This document shows positions 1 through 9,208 of a stretch of 64,000 nucleotides of DNA, piece after piece; position 1 is the stretch's first letter, and the number at the start of each line of letters is the position of its first letter. The notes beneath the pieces were generated by a model. It had not been told where the DNA came from. It did not search any database and was given only the letters and a program-made list of their open reading frames with translations. Source of the stretch: Affinundibacterium fentianense (GTDB taxonomy: Bacteria; Pseudomonadota; Gammaproteobacteria; Burkholderiales; Burkholderiaceae_D); assembly GCF_018139545.1 (NCBI RefSeq), contig NZ_JAGSPJ010000004.1, forward strand, positions 186,001 through 250,000. The letters run 5' to 3'. The translations under genes and the position numbers were made by a program.

Positions 1-189
1 TGCCCAAAGAAGGACAATGGCTTTAAATCGCCTATTTTTTATCGATCCATTACGCATCTTTTCTCTACTGCTCTTATTTGTTGTGATTCCTCAATCGGGT
101 CCAAGCGACCAATCAAACTTCAGGATGGCAAATGCCATTTCACGAGCTTTTGACCAGTTAAATGCAACAAAGTTGCACTATTCTCGCAT

Positions 190-218
190 AAAAAAATGCG
201 CAGTTTTTTTCTGCGCAT
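190..218 (-). terminator. Rho-independent terminator of dksA
   Basis: Read on the minus strand, an 8-bp perfect stem (ATGCGCAG / CTGCGCAT) with a 7-nt A loop is followed directly by a run of T. It lies about 25 bp past the dksA stop codon and is a textbook intrinsic terminator. Confidence 0.88.
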
Positions 219-243
219 TATGTTCAGTTACGGCAATGAAGGC

Positions 244-699
244 TCAATCACCATACAATTTTTGTTTTAACTCGCGTCTTTGTTGTGCTTCTAGTGACAA
301 AGTCGCGGTGGGACGCGCCATCAAACGTGGCACACCAATTGGTTCACCCGTTTCTTCACACCAGCCATAATCTCCTGCGTCAATCGCGGCGATGGATTGC
401 TGAACTTTACGTAATAATTTACGTTCGCGATCACGTGTACGCAATTCCAAAGAATGCTCTTCTTCGATCGTAGCGCGATCTGCTGGGTCTGGTACCAAAA
501 CCGTTTCACGTAGATGCTCAGTCGTTTCGTCGGCATTCTTCAGCAAATCTTTTTCAAGTTGTTGCAGACGGGCTTTGAAAAACGCCAATTGTGCGTCATT
601 CATATAGTCCTTCTCGCCCATTTTCAAAATTTCTTCTTCGGTCAGGAGCGCTGCAGGTGCACTAGCTGGTGCAGTTGATTTAGTTGATTTAGTTGCCAC
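244..699 (-). CDS. dksA: RNA polymerase-binding transcription factor DksA, Cys-poor form
   Basis: 151 aa, the usual DksA length. DksA binds the RNA polymerase secondary channel and, with ppGpp, tunes stringent-response promoters. The coiled-coil tip motif is present (DPADRAT, D71 and D74 followed by A76), with the same numbering as E. coli DksA. The C-terminal globular domain reads YGWCEETGEPIG then TATLSLEA. Of the four zinc ligands of E. coli (C114, C117, C135, C138) only C114 remains; the others are T117, S135 and A138, so a canonical zinc finger cannot form. Cys-poor DksA is known from other alpha- and betaproteobacteria. The start ATG gives a Lys/Thr/Ala-rich tail before the helices. It lies downstream of the zur-COG0523 pair on the same strand, 177 bp away, and probably has its own promoter in that gap. 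Confidence 0.95.
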   Translation of the reverse strand: MATKSTKSTAPASAPAALLTEEEILKMGEKDYMNDAQLAFFKARLQQLEKDLLKNADETTEHLRETVLVPDPADRATIEEEHSLELRTRDRERKLLRKVQQSIAAIDAGDYGWCEETGEPIGVPRLMARPTATLSLEAQQRRELKQKLYGD

Positions 700-876
700 T
701 TCGCTTACTTTCGATACAACAGGTTAATATACGCAAGTACGGCTCAACACTCTTCTTATTGGAATGTCATTTCCGTACTTCCCCTCAAGGACAAGTATAT
801 AGCTTGCTTGTTCCGCATACAAATCTATTCAATTGACACAAATATAATTTGCGATTCAATTCAATAGGGCGCTAGT

Positions 877-1920
877 TTATACCAAACATTGCTCCAAACC
901 TTGAATAAAAATCTCTTTCGGTAAATTTTTACCAATAAAAACCATTTTGCTTTCGGGGATTTCACTTTCTTCCCATTTTCCTCCTATATCGGTGCCCATA
1001 ATCTGGTGCACACCCTGAAAAATGACCTTGCGATCAGCGTGTTCCATATACAACACTCCTTTATAACGAAGCATGCGGGGGCCATAAACTTGTACTAATC
1101 CGCCTAGAAAATAATCCAATCTTTCGGTATTAAACGGGCGTTGAGTCTTAAACACGAATGCCGCGATCTCATCGCTATGATGAGAGTGATGGTGATCGAC
1201 ATGCTGATGGTGTTCATGGGTGCAGTGCTCGTCGCAATTGACGTGCTCATGACCATGATCATCCGTCTCTAGAAAATCGGGGTCAATTTCTAATTTAGCA
1301 TTGAGGTTAAATCCCTTTAGATTTAAAACCTCGGCGACATCCACTTGGCCAAAATCGACGGAGGTCATTGGCGCTCTTGGGTTAATTTTAAGCAAACGAT
1401 GTTTCAAGTGTGTGACTTCGTCTGCTGCCACCAAATCGGCTTTCGAAATGAGTATTTTGTCAGCAAAACCAACTTGTCGTTGTGCCTCTTCATGCTGATC
1501 TAACTGTGTCATCGCATGTTTCGCATCGACCACGGTGACCACTGCGTCCAACATGTAATGTAGACCGACTTCTTCGTCGACAAAAAAAGTCTGCGCAACC
1601 GGACCGGGATTGGCTAATCCTGTGGTCTCAATAATGACTTTATCGAAGTCTAAAATACCCGCCTGCTTCTTTTGCATCAGTGTGTTTAAAGCGACAATTA
1701 AATCGCCTCGCACGGTACAGCAAATGCAGCCATTATTCATTTCGACAATTTGTTCATTGCTATCTTGGACCAGAATCTCATTGTCGATATTCTCCTGCCC
1801 AAATTCGTTCTCAATCACTGCAATCTTAAAACCATGATTTTCTTGCAGAATCCGATTCAATAAAGTGGTTTTTCCAGCGCCCAAAAAACCTGTCAATATT
1901 GTTGCTGGTGTGAGTGCCAT
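877..1920 (-). CDS. COG0523 (CobW family) GTPase, probable zinc metallochaperone
   Basis: 347 aa G3E-class GTPase. Walker A is GFLGAGKTT (residues 11-19), the metal-binding GCICC motif is at 64-68, a Walker B-like ETTGLANP follows, and SKAD serves as the guanine-specificity motif. A His-rich linker (about residues 215-250, many HH and HxH) joins the GTPase to the C-terminal CobW_C domain. COG0523 proteins of the ZigA/YeiR type hand zinc to client enzymes under zinc limitation. The gene starts 58 bp after zur on the same strand, so an operon with zur is likely, which supports zinc rather than cobalt or nickel. The ATG start places Walker A at the usual position. Confidence 0.93.
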   Translation of the reverse strand: MALTPATILTGFLGAGKTTLLNRILQENHGFKIAVIENEFGQENIDNEILVQDSNEQIVEMNNGCICCTVRGDLIVALNTLMQKKQAGILDFDKVIIETTGLANPGPVAQTFFVDEEVGLHYMLDAVVTVVDAKHAMTQLDQHEEAQRQVGFADKILISKADLVAADEVTHLKHRLLKINPRAPMTSVDFGQVDVAEVLNLKGFNLNAKLEIDPDFLETDDHGHEHVNCDEHCTHEHHQHVDHHHSHHSDEIAAFVFKTQRPFNTERLDYFLGGLVQVYGPRMLRYKGVLYMEHADRKVIFQGVHQIMGTDIGGKWEESEIPESKMVFIGKNLPKEIFIQGLEQCLV

Positions 1921-1978
1921 AATAGTTGTATTCGATAAAATATAAACAAAAAAAACAGAGCCAACTGCACCAGCGTTG

Positions 1979-2503
1979 TCACTGACAACGAGCGCACCAG
2001 CCCTTAATCGTCACTTCAATGTTGTGAATCTGAAATCCTTTCGCTGAGGTCGCTTGCAACGTGGCTTGTAATTGATCACGTAAAGTATGACTCGCGTCAG
2101 GTTGTTCAAGGCAAAACACTTGTGCGCATCGCGTGCACTGAAAATGTCCATGTTGATGTTGGGTGACACCTTTTTCTTGTGCTTGAAACGGATGCTGGGA
2201 GTCAGGCTGCGAAGACATCTGATGTCCACTAAAACGAAAAACTCGATCATCCCCTGTAATTTTGTGTGCCAAACTCACTTCCGCTAAACAGTCCAGCGCT
2301 CGATACAAGGTCACTCTGTCCATCGCTGGCAAAGCATCCTGCATTTCTGTGTGTGACAAAGCCCGTCGCTGTACCAATAGGACACTAAGTACTTCTTTGC
2401 GTGCCTGCGTGACCCTTACTTTTGCCTGACGCAATTTGGACTCGGCTAATAAGAGCGAATCAGTTGTGATGATGCCGGATACAGAAGATAGCAAACTAGA
2501 CAT
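1979..2503 (-). CDS. zur: Fur-family regulator, probable zinc uptake regulator Zur
   Basis: 174 aa. The N-terminal winged helix (about 25-95) contains the typical Fur-family stretch DRVTLYRALDCLAEVSL, and the C-terminal dimer domain has a His-rich run (QHQHGH, 115-120). Two CxxC pairs (C123/C126 and C170/C173) would form the structural zinc site. Zur represses zinc uptake and zinc-sparing genes when zinc is bound. The Zur rather than Fur assignment rests on the COG0523 GTPase directly downstream and the divergent, His-rich dimer domain; it is an inference. A perfect palindrome 58 bp upstream of the start suggests autoregulation. Confidence 0.85.
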   Translation of the reverse strand: MSSLLSSVSGIITTDSLLLAESKLRQAKVRVTQARKEVLSVLLVQRRALSHTEMQDALPAMDRVTLYRALDCLAEVSLAHKITGDDRVFRFSGHQMSSQPDSQHPFQAQEKGVTQHQHGHFQCTRCAQVFCLEQPDASHTLRDQLQATLQATSAKGFQIHNIEVTIKGWCARCQ

Positions 2504-2560
2504 AAAGCGGGGTTAAAGTGATTTTTCACGTTGCAGCATTATGCCCTGATAGCCCTGTAG

Positions 2561-2577
2561 TTGCAACTTAGTTGCAA
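2561..2577. promoter_or_regulatory. Perfect 17-bp palindrome upstream of zur, candidate Fur-family operator
   Basis: TTGCAACT-T-AGTTGCAA is an exact 8-1-8 inverted repeat, 58 bp before the zur start. The half-site spacing of 1 is typical of Fur-family boxes. It can also be read as TTGCAA-N5-TTGCAA, which matches the Nur (nickel) box arrangement described in Streptomyces. It does not resemble the common proteobacterial Zur box GTTATAATATAAC. Function is inferred from position and symmetry only. Confidence 0.55.
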
Positions 2578-2782
2578 AATCTAACTCCATCGAACTCCGC
2601 ATTGCCAATGCCTTGACCTTGAAATCATGGATTCAGGATCATGCCCAACAGCCTGGGAAGTTTGCACGCATCGATCTTCGGTAGCGTGTAGGCGCCTTCA
2701 AATCTCTGATGTCCAACACGTATAATGCTAAGTTGATCATCTAGCCGTATTTATTTAGACAGAAAAAGACAGGAAACCGGAA

Positions 2783-3334
2783 TTGGCTAAGTTATATTTT
2801 CGCTATTCAGCGATGAATGCAGGTAAGTCGACCGCACTTTTGCAGGTTGCACACAATTATGAAGAACAAGGGCAACAAGTTTGCCTGTACACGGCTGCGA
2901 TAGATAGCCGCTACGGCGTGGGCAAGATTACTTCGCGCTTAGGTCCGCAGCGTGAAGCTGCTACTTTTGACGCTGAGTTTGACTTCTTTCACACTGCGCC
3001 TGCTGTCAGTTGTATCTTAGTGGACGAGGCACAGTTCTTACTACCAGCACAAGTGAAGCAGCTGCATCAGCTCGCCCATATCCGCGGCATTCCAGTCATT
3101 TGCTATGGGCTACGTAGCGATTTTTTGGGAGAACCCTTTGCTGGTGCCAGTTATTTGATGACGCTGGCCGACACTATCGAGGAGCTCAAAAACATCTGTA
3201 CTTGCGGCAAAAAGGCCACCATGAATATCCGCGTGGACGCGAATGGCAAACGAATGACAGCCGGCGAGCAAATCGACATTGGTGGCAATGAGCGATACCA
3301 GCATGTCTGTGGGCGCTGCTTTTATCAAGCTTGA
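2783..3334 (+). CDS. tdk: Thymidine kinase
   Basis: 183 aa class II thymidine kinase, which phosphorylates thymidine to dTMP in the pyrimidine salvage pathway. Residues 1-20 are close to E. coli Tdk. Walker A is MNAGKST, Walker B with the catalytic base is VDEAQF, and the substrate loop is GNERY. Four zinc-lasso cysteines are visible (CTCG and CGRC). The start is TTG, supported by AGGA 8 nt upstream and by the conserved MAxLYFxYSAMNAGKS beginning. The C-terminus is about 20 aa shorter than in E. coli, which is usual in betaproteobacteria. It appears monocistronic. Confidence 0.95.
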   Translation: MAKLYFRYSAMNAGKSTALLQVAHNYEEQGQQVCLYTAAIDSRYGVGKITSRLGPQREAATFDAEFDFFHTAPAVSCILVDEAQFLLPAQVKQLHQLAHIRGIPVICYGLRSDFLGEPFAGASYLMTLADTIEELKNICTCGKKATMNIRVDANGKRMTAGEQIDIGGNERYQHVCGRCFYQA

Positions 3335-3513
3335 AGAGAACCGAATTTACCCTACGAAAACGGCCAAGGATTACCGGTTGACAGGATACTCGACAAATTG
3401 CGAGGTAGCTTCTGACGGCACCTATTTCGCTATTTCATAGCCTTTTTGAATTTTTATCTTGTCTATTTTTTTGTAACAGGCATCCTGACAGCATCTTTCA
3501 ACCAACGGAGACA

Positions 3514-4248
3514 ATGATGCTCAAACACAATCGCGTATTTCACCGCCCACTTTTAACCGGTGTCTGTGCCTTACTTTTGCTTAGCTCAACTGCATGTACG
3601 CAAATGCCTTTGATTAAGGTCCAAGAGACGGTGCCACAGGATATCCCCGCCAGTAGCCAAGTTTTACAAGTTCACCATCGAAATAAGATCAACAATCTTT
3701 TTGCCGATGGATTTTTTGAAATTGGTGACTACGCCGTTTCCAAAATTAAAAAAGATAGTAGTTCGACTTCAAGCTCACAAATCGGACCCTATTCACAAAA
3801 TTCGACAAAATCTGGATTTCAGTTCCGCGTGAGTGACTCGCAAATCCATTGGGACGTTCGCTGCGAAACACGTAGCGAAGGAAATGTATTGAAAATATTT
3901 GGCTTAGATACTGTTTCCCAAAAACGCAAATTACATTGCGAAATGCATAGCCAGCAAAGCAACGCCAGTATCGAGATGCGTGAAGAAATGGATTCGCCAA
4001 TTGGTGAAGTTCGGATCAATCAATCCCATTTTGCAGTGCGTGCTTACTCACACGGTAACCCGCATCCAGATCGCATGCGCATTCCAGAAACCTTCGGTTT
4101 CAGAATTGATGACAATGGACGCAACTATGCAGCAATTGAATTATCAGACACGCCTGGCCGCGCTTGGTTAAACACAAGCTTACCAGCAGAACAAAAAACG
4201 GCGATGGTCGGTATGTTGGCAGCCTTATTGATACAGTACGGCTCATAA
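3514..4248 (+). CDS. Putative lipoprotein of unknown function
   Basis: 244 aa. A positively charged N-terminus, a hydrophobic stretch and the lipobox SSTAC (lipidated Cys28) predict an outer-membrane lipoprotein. The mature part is polar, with a Ser-rich segment (about 85-95) and no family I recognise. GGAG lies 4 nt before the first ATG; the second ATG, one codon later, is an equally good start. A terminator follows the gene, so it seems to be a single-gene unit. Confidence 0.75.
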   Translation: MMLKHNRVFHRPLLTGVCALLLLSSTACTQMPLIKVQETVPQDIPASSQVLQVHHRNKINNLFADGFFEIGDYAVSKIKKDSSSTSSSQIGPYSQNSTKSGFQFRVSDSQIHWDVRCETRSEGNVLKIFGLDTVSQKRKLHCEMHSQQSNASIEMREEMDSPIGEVRINQSHFAVRAYSHGNPHPDRMRIPETFGFRIDDNGRNYAAIELSDTPGRAWLNTSLPAEQKTAMVGMLAALLIQYGS

Positions 4249-4285
4249 TTTAACCGAGTCAAGCCACGGCTATAGCCGACGTAGA

Positions 4286-4316
4286 ATTGCGTTACGACTG
4301 AAGGTGACGCAATTTT
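4286..4316 (+). terminator. Probable intrinsic terminator after the lipoprotein gene
   Basis: Stem ATTGCGTTAC / GTGACGCAAT (one G-T wobble) with an 8-nt loop, followed by four T. It lies between convergent genes and may serve the plus strand. Confidence 0.55.
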
Positions 4317-4339
4317 GCACTGAATTTACATTGTGTACA

Positions 4340-6310
4340 TTACTTTATATTCAGATTCTTTTTTAAGAAATGCCCTGCTTTTTCTAACATCTGTGTCCTA
4401 GCATTCGAATCATCTAAGCCATGTTCTAGCCCAGCATAAATCTGCACCTCAGAAAATTTATCCAAGTCAAGCAGCCTCTTATGCATACGCTTTGTATGTT
4501 GAACATTAACGTTCATATCTTTATCCCCATGGAACATCAATACCGGAATTTGAAACTTTTCGACATTTCTCAATGGCGATCCTTGCGCAACATGCGCCCC
4601 ATCACCGATCATGTTCTCGACTAAATCGGCATTCGAAAAATAACGCGCGTCACTTTTTAGTAATTCCAGATCTGTCACAGGCGCAATTGCAATAATCGCC
4701 TTGAACAAGGTTGGCTCGACTACGGCTGACTGCAAAGCGGCATAGCCACCGTAAGACCAACCAACAATCGCCATCTTCGCCGGATCAGCGAGGCCTTTGG
4801 CAATCATCCATTTCGCGGCATCCGTAACGTCTCCAACCGACGTGGACCATCCCTTAAATCCGTTTTGTTTGCTCCAATTATCACCAAAACCTGCCGAACC
4901 ACGGAAATTAGGTTGAATCACTGCATAACCTTGGTGGGCAAAAAATTGTGCTAACCAATCAAATCCCCATTCATCTCGCGCACTTGGCCCACCGTGAGGC
5001 ATAACAATCGAGGGAAGGCCACTGGCTTGTTCCTTACCTACTGGCAGGGTTAAATAGGCTGGGATCGACGTCCCATCTCTTGCCTCGTAGCGTATTGCTT
5101 GAACCGAAGCCAATGGAACATTTTCCAACTCTGGGCGCGCCAACAGCAATTCATTCAATGCGCCTTTTTCCACGTCGTAAAGATAGTAACGACCAGGATC
5201 TGAATCACTACTTGCCCTGACCAAAAGTCTAGTTTCATTTCGAGATGTTTCCAGAACATCGATCATTGGCAGCTTTGGCAGTGCGCGATGAAGCGACTGT
5301 AGCAAGGTCGCATACTTCGCATCGAAGTAGATTGCATGCCGCTTATCCTCGGCATAAGTTAATCCAATTGCACGAGAGTTTCGATTGACTCGAATCAAGC
5401 CATCCACATCAACATGCTCATTTTGATGAACTAAATCGGTCTTCAAACTCCCATCTAGACTTACACGATACAGCGCCATCCGACCATCCAGTTTTTTCAG
5501 CGCATATGCGCTGTCAGATTCACCATCAATATGTAAAGGCAGCATCCCTGCTTGTTTGTCCCAAAGAGAAAAGGGAATCCATTCCCTCTCCCCGCGCAAT
5601 CGATAATGAAAATTGACCCGATCAGTCAAGAGATGCGAACTCGGATCACGCTGTTGAAATGCCTTCATTCGGACACTACCACTACCATCGGTCATGAAAT
5701 AATCGACGTTTTTTACCGGACTTTCTACTCGCACTGCTTTCAAACTGCGTGTATCAATATGATCGACACCCACACCATCAGTAGGACGATAAATTTTTGA
5801 ATCTAAACGCTTAATTTCTGGGACATACTCACGTGTCATCAAAATAGAATCCGATGCGCCCGATAGCCAATCCAAGACCTCGCCATCAAATTGGCGCAAT
5901 TTGACATCGTAACGGCTCGATGTTTGTCCCAAAGTCGTGACGTTCTGGCCGTCAATGTCTAGTGCCAATAAACGCGTGAAAGGAAAAATAATCTCGCCAT
6001 CTTCGACAAGGCCCTGGACTTTACAAATTAAACGTTGATTGCTGACAAATTTACACCAACGCAAGTTTCCCGCTGTCCCATTTGAAACAATTGCCGCCTT
6101 TGGCGCACTCGCGGCACCAAGCTCAGCGACATATGCGATACTTGTTTTGCCTGCTCCTGCAGAAAGATAAACAATACGATTTCCATCGGGGGATAGGTCA
6201 ACCTGCTGAACAAATTCTCGGGCACCGAACTGCGCACTCGGCATTTGTTGTGCACCGACGTGCAACGCCAGATTTCCGCAGACTAAAATGAATAAGGATG
6301 ACAGCTTCAA
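4340..6310 (-). CDS. S9 family (prolyl oligopeptidase-like) peptidase, secreted
   Basis: 656 aa. A Sec signal peptide (MKLSSLFILVCGNLALHVGA) is followed by a beta-propeller-like region (about 25-400) and a C-terminal alpha/beta hydrolase domain. The catalytic triad is visible: Ser519 in GWSYGGY, Asp598 in HGDKDMN and His630 in GLEHG. The HGGP oxyanion motif is at 439-442. The family includes dipeptidyl and acylaminoacyl peptidases that trim short peptides; the exact specificity cannot be told. The protein is probably periplasmic. It stands alone on the minus strand. Confidence 0.92.
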   Translation of the reverse strand: MKLSSLFILVCGNLALHVGAQQMPSAQFGAREFVQQVDLSPDGNRIVYLSAGAGKTSIAYVAELGAASAPKAAIVSNGTAGNLRWCKFVSNQRLICKVQGLVEDGEIIFPFTRLLALDIDGQNVTTLGQTSSRYDVKLRQFDGEVLDWLSGASDSILMTREYVPEIKRLDSKIYRPTDGVGVDHIDTRSLKAVRVESPVKNVDYFMTDGSGSVRMKAFQQRDPSSHLLTDRVNFHYRLRGEREWIPFSLWDKQAGMLPLHIDGESDSAYALKKLDGRMALYRVSLDGSLKTDLVHQNEHVDVDGLIRVNRNSRAIGLTYAEDKRHAIYFDAKYATLLQSLHRALPKLPMIDVLETSRNETRLLVRASSDSDPGRYYLYDVEKGALNELLLARPELENVPLASVQAIRYEARDGTSIPAYLTLPVGKEQASGLPSIVMPHGGPSARDEWGFDWLAQFFAHQGYAVIQPNFRGSAGFGDNWSKQNGFKGWSTSVGDVTDAAKWMIAKGLADPAKMAIVGWSYGGYAALQSAVVEPTLFKAIIAIAPVTDLELLKSDARYFSNADLVENMIGDGAHVAQGSPLRNVEKFQIPVLMFHGDKDMNVNVQHTKRMHKRLLDLDKFSEVQIYAGLEHGLDDSNARTQMLEKAGHFLKKNLNIK

Positions 6311-6787
6311 ACAATTCTCCTACCTAGATTGACTGTTACATGCTGGGGCCTACCACTTCACAAGCGCGTAGTCCGTCAAGTTATTAAAAAAGAAGCAATA
6401 TTAACATTACAAGAATTGATTCACTACCATCGATCTCCGATTTGCCAAACGAGCAGCGGTGAGTAAGGCAATCGAGACACCAACACAAGATGGCTGCTGA
6501 CAAAATAGACTTCAATCGAGATACCAAATGGATGTGACAATACATATGACTCTTGATCGACGGACATTCAGCAAAATCCAACGCACTGGCTGAGAATCAA
6601 GGATAATGCGGTCTAAATCCTTTCTTGATCGCTCGGTTTAATCTAAAAATCTTGCTTTGTCAGGCTGTCATTTCGGTGCTTCTGCGCTTGCAAGTATGCA
6701 TAACTCCGCATCAAAAAAGTCAATACATAGACAAAGCTTCGCGCCGACCTAGCCAAGAACCATTCATTAGTCTTTCGGAATAAACAC
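6311..6787. other. Intergenic region without recognisable gene
   Basis: 477 bp between divergent genes. It must hold promoters for the S9 peptidase (minus) and the OsmC-YcaO protein (plus). Only short open frames without a ribosome-binding site or family resemblance are present. I see no RNA gene or repeat. Confidence 0.5.
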
Positions 6788-8986
6788 ATGGAAATTAAAG
6801 TCAATTTTCTCGATAAGCTTCGCCTTGAAGCCAAATTCGATGATTTCACGGTAATCGCTGATCAGCCTATTCGTTACAAAGGAGATGGCTCTGCACCGGG
6901 ACCATTCGACTATTTCCTCGCCTCATCCGCTTTGTGCGCAGCGTACTTTGTGAAGTTGTACTGCAACACGCGCAATATTCCGACCGAAAATATTCGACTA
7001 TCGCAAAATAATATCGTCGACCCAGAAAATCGCTACGCGCAAATTTTCAAAATCCAAGTCGAATTACCGTCCGATATTTCTGCCAAAGATCGCGAGGGCA
7101 TTTTGCGCTCGATCGAGCGTTGCACTGTCAAAAAAGTGGTACAACAAGGCCCTGAATTTATCATCGAAGAAGTCGACAACTTAGATGCTGACGCACAAGC
7201 ACTCTTAACCGTCAAACCGGAAAGTAATAGTGCTACTTATATTCTCGGCAAAGACCTCCCTCTCGAACAGACGATTTCAAATATGTCAAGTTTATTGGCG
7301 GGCCTCGGGATCAAGATCGAAATCGCTTCATGGCGCAATATCATTCCAAACGTATGGTCATTACATATTCGCGATGCCCATTCCCCTATGTGTTTTACTA
7401 ACGGTAAGGGCGCAACGAAAGAAAGTGCTTTGGCATCTGCTTTGGGTGAATACATCGAACGATTAAGCAACAACCATTTCTATGCTGGTTCATTTTGGGG
7501 TGAAGATATCGCCCAGGCTGAATTCGTCCACTATCCCGACGAGAAGTGGTTTAAACCAGGTAAGAAAGATGCACTGCCTAAAGAGATTTTAGACGCTTAC
7601 TGCTTAGCGATTTATAACCCAGACAAGGAACTGCGTGGATCACATCTAATTGACACCAATTCCGGCAATGCAGATCGTGGCATTTGCAGCTTACCGTTCG
7701 TGCGCCAATCAACTGGGGAAACTGTTTACTTCCCATCTAACCTTGTCGAAAATCTTTTCGCGAGCAATGGCATGAGTGCTGGCAATACCTTGGCGGAAGC
7801 GCAGGTCCAATGTCTATCGGAGATTTTTGAACGTGCTGTCAAGCGCGAAATTTTGGAAGGTGAAATCACACTGCCAGACGTACCGCAACATGTACTGGAA
7901 AAATTTCCAAGCATCGTCGCGGGTATTCAAGGTCTAGAAGAACAAGGCTTCCCTGTTTTAGTCAAGGATGCCTCACTGGGTGGTCAATACCCGGTGATGT
8001 GCGTTACGCTAATGAACCCGCGCACCGGTGGTGTATTCGCCTCCTTTGGTGCGCATCCAAGTTTTGAAGTGGCGTTGGAGCGCAGCCTAACTGAGCTCTT
8101 GCAGGGTCGAAGTTTCGAAGGGTTGAATGACTTGCCACAACCAACTTTCGTCAGCAATGCCGTCACTGAACCGAATAATTTTGTTGAGCATTTCATCGAT
8201 TCCAGTGGTGTGGTCTCGTGGCGCTTCTTTAGCGCCAAAGCCAACTATGATTTTGTGGAGTGGGATTTTACCTGCGAAGGAAACAATGCCAATGCCGATG
8301 AGGCTGCAAAAATGTTGGGAATACTCGCCGCGATGGGTAAAGAGGTATATCAAGCAGTGTACGATCAATTGGGTGCGACAGCCTGCCGCATCTTAGTACC
8401 AGGTTATTCCGAAGTGTATCCCGTCGAAGATCTGATCTGGGATAACACCAATAAATCGCTCTTATTCCGCAAAGACATTTTAAATCTGCACCAACTCGAT
8501 GACGACGAACTGATCGCTTTACTCGAACGATTAGAAAATAATGAACTCGATGAATATAGTGACATTGCCACCCTGATCGGCATTGAGTTCGATGAAAACA
8601 CAGTATGGGGTCAACTCACCGTCCTAGAATTAAAACTGTTGATTAATCTCGCTTTACAAGAATTCGAAGACGCCCAAGAGCAAGTACAGAGCTTCTTACA
8701 ATACAACGACAACACCGTAGAACGTGGTTTATTTTATCAAGCCTTGAATGTCGTCTTAGAAATCGAATTAAGTGACGAACTTGATCACGATGATTACGAG
8801 CACAATTTCCGACGCATGTTTGGCAACGAGCGTATGGATGCGGTCTATGGCTCTATGGAGGGCAGCGTGCGCTTCTATGGTTTAACACCGACCAGCATGA
8901 AGCTTGAAGGCCTAGATCGTCATCAACGCCTAATTGATAGCTATAAGAAACTGCATGTAGCGAGAGCAAAAGCCCACGCGAAATAA
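6788..8986 (+). CDS. OsmC-YcaO fusion protein
   Basis: 732 aa. Residues 1-140 form an OsmC-like domain with both redox cysteines in family context (C50 in SSALCAAYF, C112 in ERCTVKK); OsmC proteins reduce organic peroxides. Residues from about 150 to 580 form a YcaO domain, with the ATP-binding element GATKESALASALGEYIERL (208-226). The acidic C-terminal part (about 580-732) corresponds to the E. coli YcaO C-terminal extension. YcaO enzymes activate backbone amides with ATP; E. coli YcaO acts in beta-methylthiolation of ribosomal protein S12 with RimO. There is no precursor peptide or TOMM partner nearby, so a housekeeping role is more likely than peptide natural-product synthesis. OsmC-YcaO fusions are known in other proteobacteria. 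Confidence 0.9.
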   Translation: MEIKVNFLDKLRLEAKFDDFTVIADQPIRYKGDGSAPGPFDYFLASSALCAAYFVKLYCNTRNIPTENIRLSQNNIVDPENRYAQIFKIQVELPSDISAKDREGILRSIERCTVKKVVQQGPEFIIEEVDNLDADAQALLTVKPESNSATYILGKDLPLEQTISNMSSLLAGLGIKIEIASWRNIIPNVWSLHIRDAHSPMCFTNGKGATKESALASALGEYIERLSNNHFYAGSFWGEDIAQAEFVHYPDEKWFKPGKKDALPKEILDAYCLAIYNPDKELRGSHLIDTNSGNADRGICSLPFVRQSTGETVYFPSNLVENLFASNGMSAGNTLAEAQVQCLSEIFERAVKREILEGEITLPDVPQHVLEKFPSIVAGIQGLEEQGFPVLVKDASLGGQYPVMCVTLMNPRTGGVFASFGAHPSFEVALERSLTELLQGRSFEGLNDLPQPTFVSNAVTEPNNFVEHFIDSSGVVSWRFFSAKANYDFVEWDFTCEGNNANADEAAKMLGILAAMGKEVYQAVYDQLGATACRILVPGYSEVYPVEDLIWDNTNKSLLFRKDILNLHQLDDDELIALLERLENNELDEYSDIATLIGIEFDENTVWGQLTVLELKLLINLALQEFEDAQEQVQSFLQYNDNTVERGLFYQALNVVLEIELSDELDHDDYEHNFRRMFGNERMDAVYGSMEGSVRFYGLTPTSMKLEGLDRHQRLIDSYKKLHVARAKAHAK

Positions 8987-9005
8987 TTTTCTGCCCAAGC
9001 CAAAA

Positions 9006-9028
9006 GGGGAGCAAGACTATTGCTCCCC
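9006..9028. terminator. Hairpin after the OsmC-YcaO gene
   Basis: GGGGAGCAA / TTGCTCCCC, 9-bp perfect stem with a 5-nt loop, 20 bp after the stop codon. No T run follows on the plus strand, so it may only stabilise the mRNA end or terminate weakly. Confidence 0.45.
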
Positions 9029-9081
9029 ACAAGCAAAGCAAGCCAATCCCAACACGCCAACAAATCACGATCACAATCCAG

Positions 9082-9116
9082 TTTACATGTCGAACTCAGG
9101 TCGATTGACGTGTAAA
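9082..9116. promoter_or_regulatory. Inverted repeat upstream of a sigma54 promoter, candidate enhancer site
   Basis: TTTACATGTC (9082-9091) and GACGTGTAAA (9107-9116) form an inverted repeat with 9 of 10 matching positions and a 15-bp spacer. It lies about 95-125 bp before the -24 element at 9209, where activators of sigma54 promoters usually bind. The same TTTACATGTC occurs upstream of the second sigma54 promoter at 37218. Confidence 0.5.
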
Positions 9117-9208
9117 TCAACAACCTTTGCGACAAACGGTGTGAGACCAACCGTTCTCTTAACCCCTCCTCTATCTGAACAGTATCAATGAAATTTGAAA
9201 TTTTCACG

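Noticed and set aside
17..370. 117-codon open frame at the left edge on the plus strand
   Set aside because: It runs over the dksA terminator and into the antisense of dksA, shows no family pattern, and has no good ribosome-binding site.
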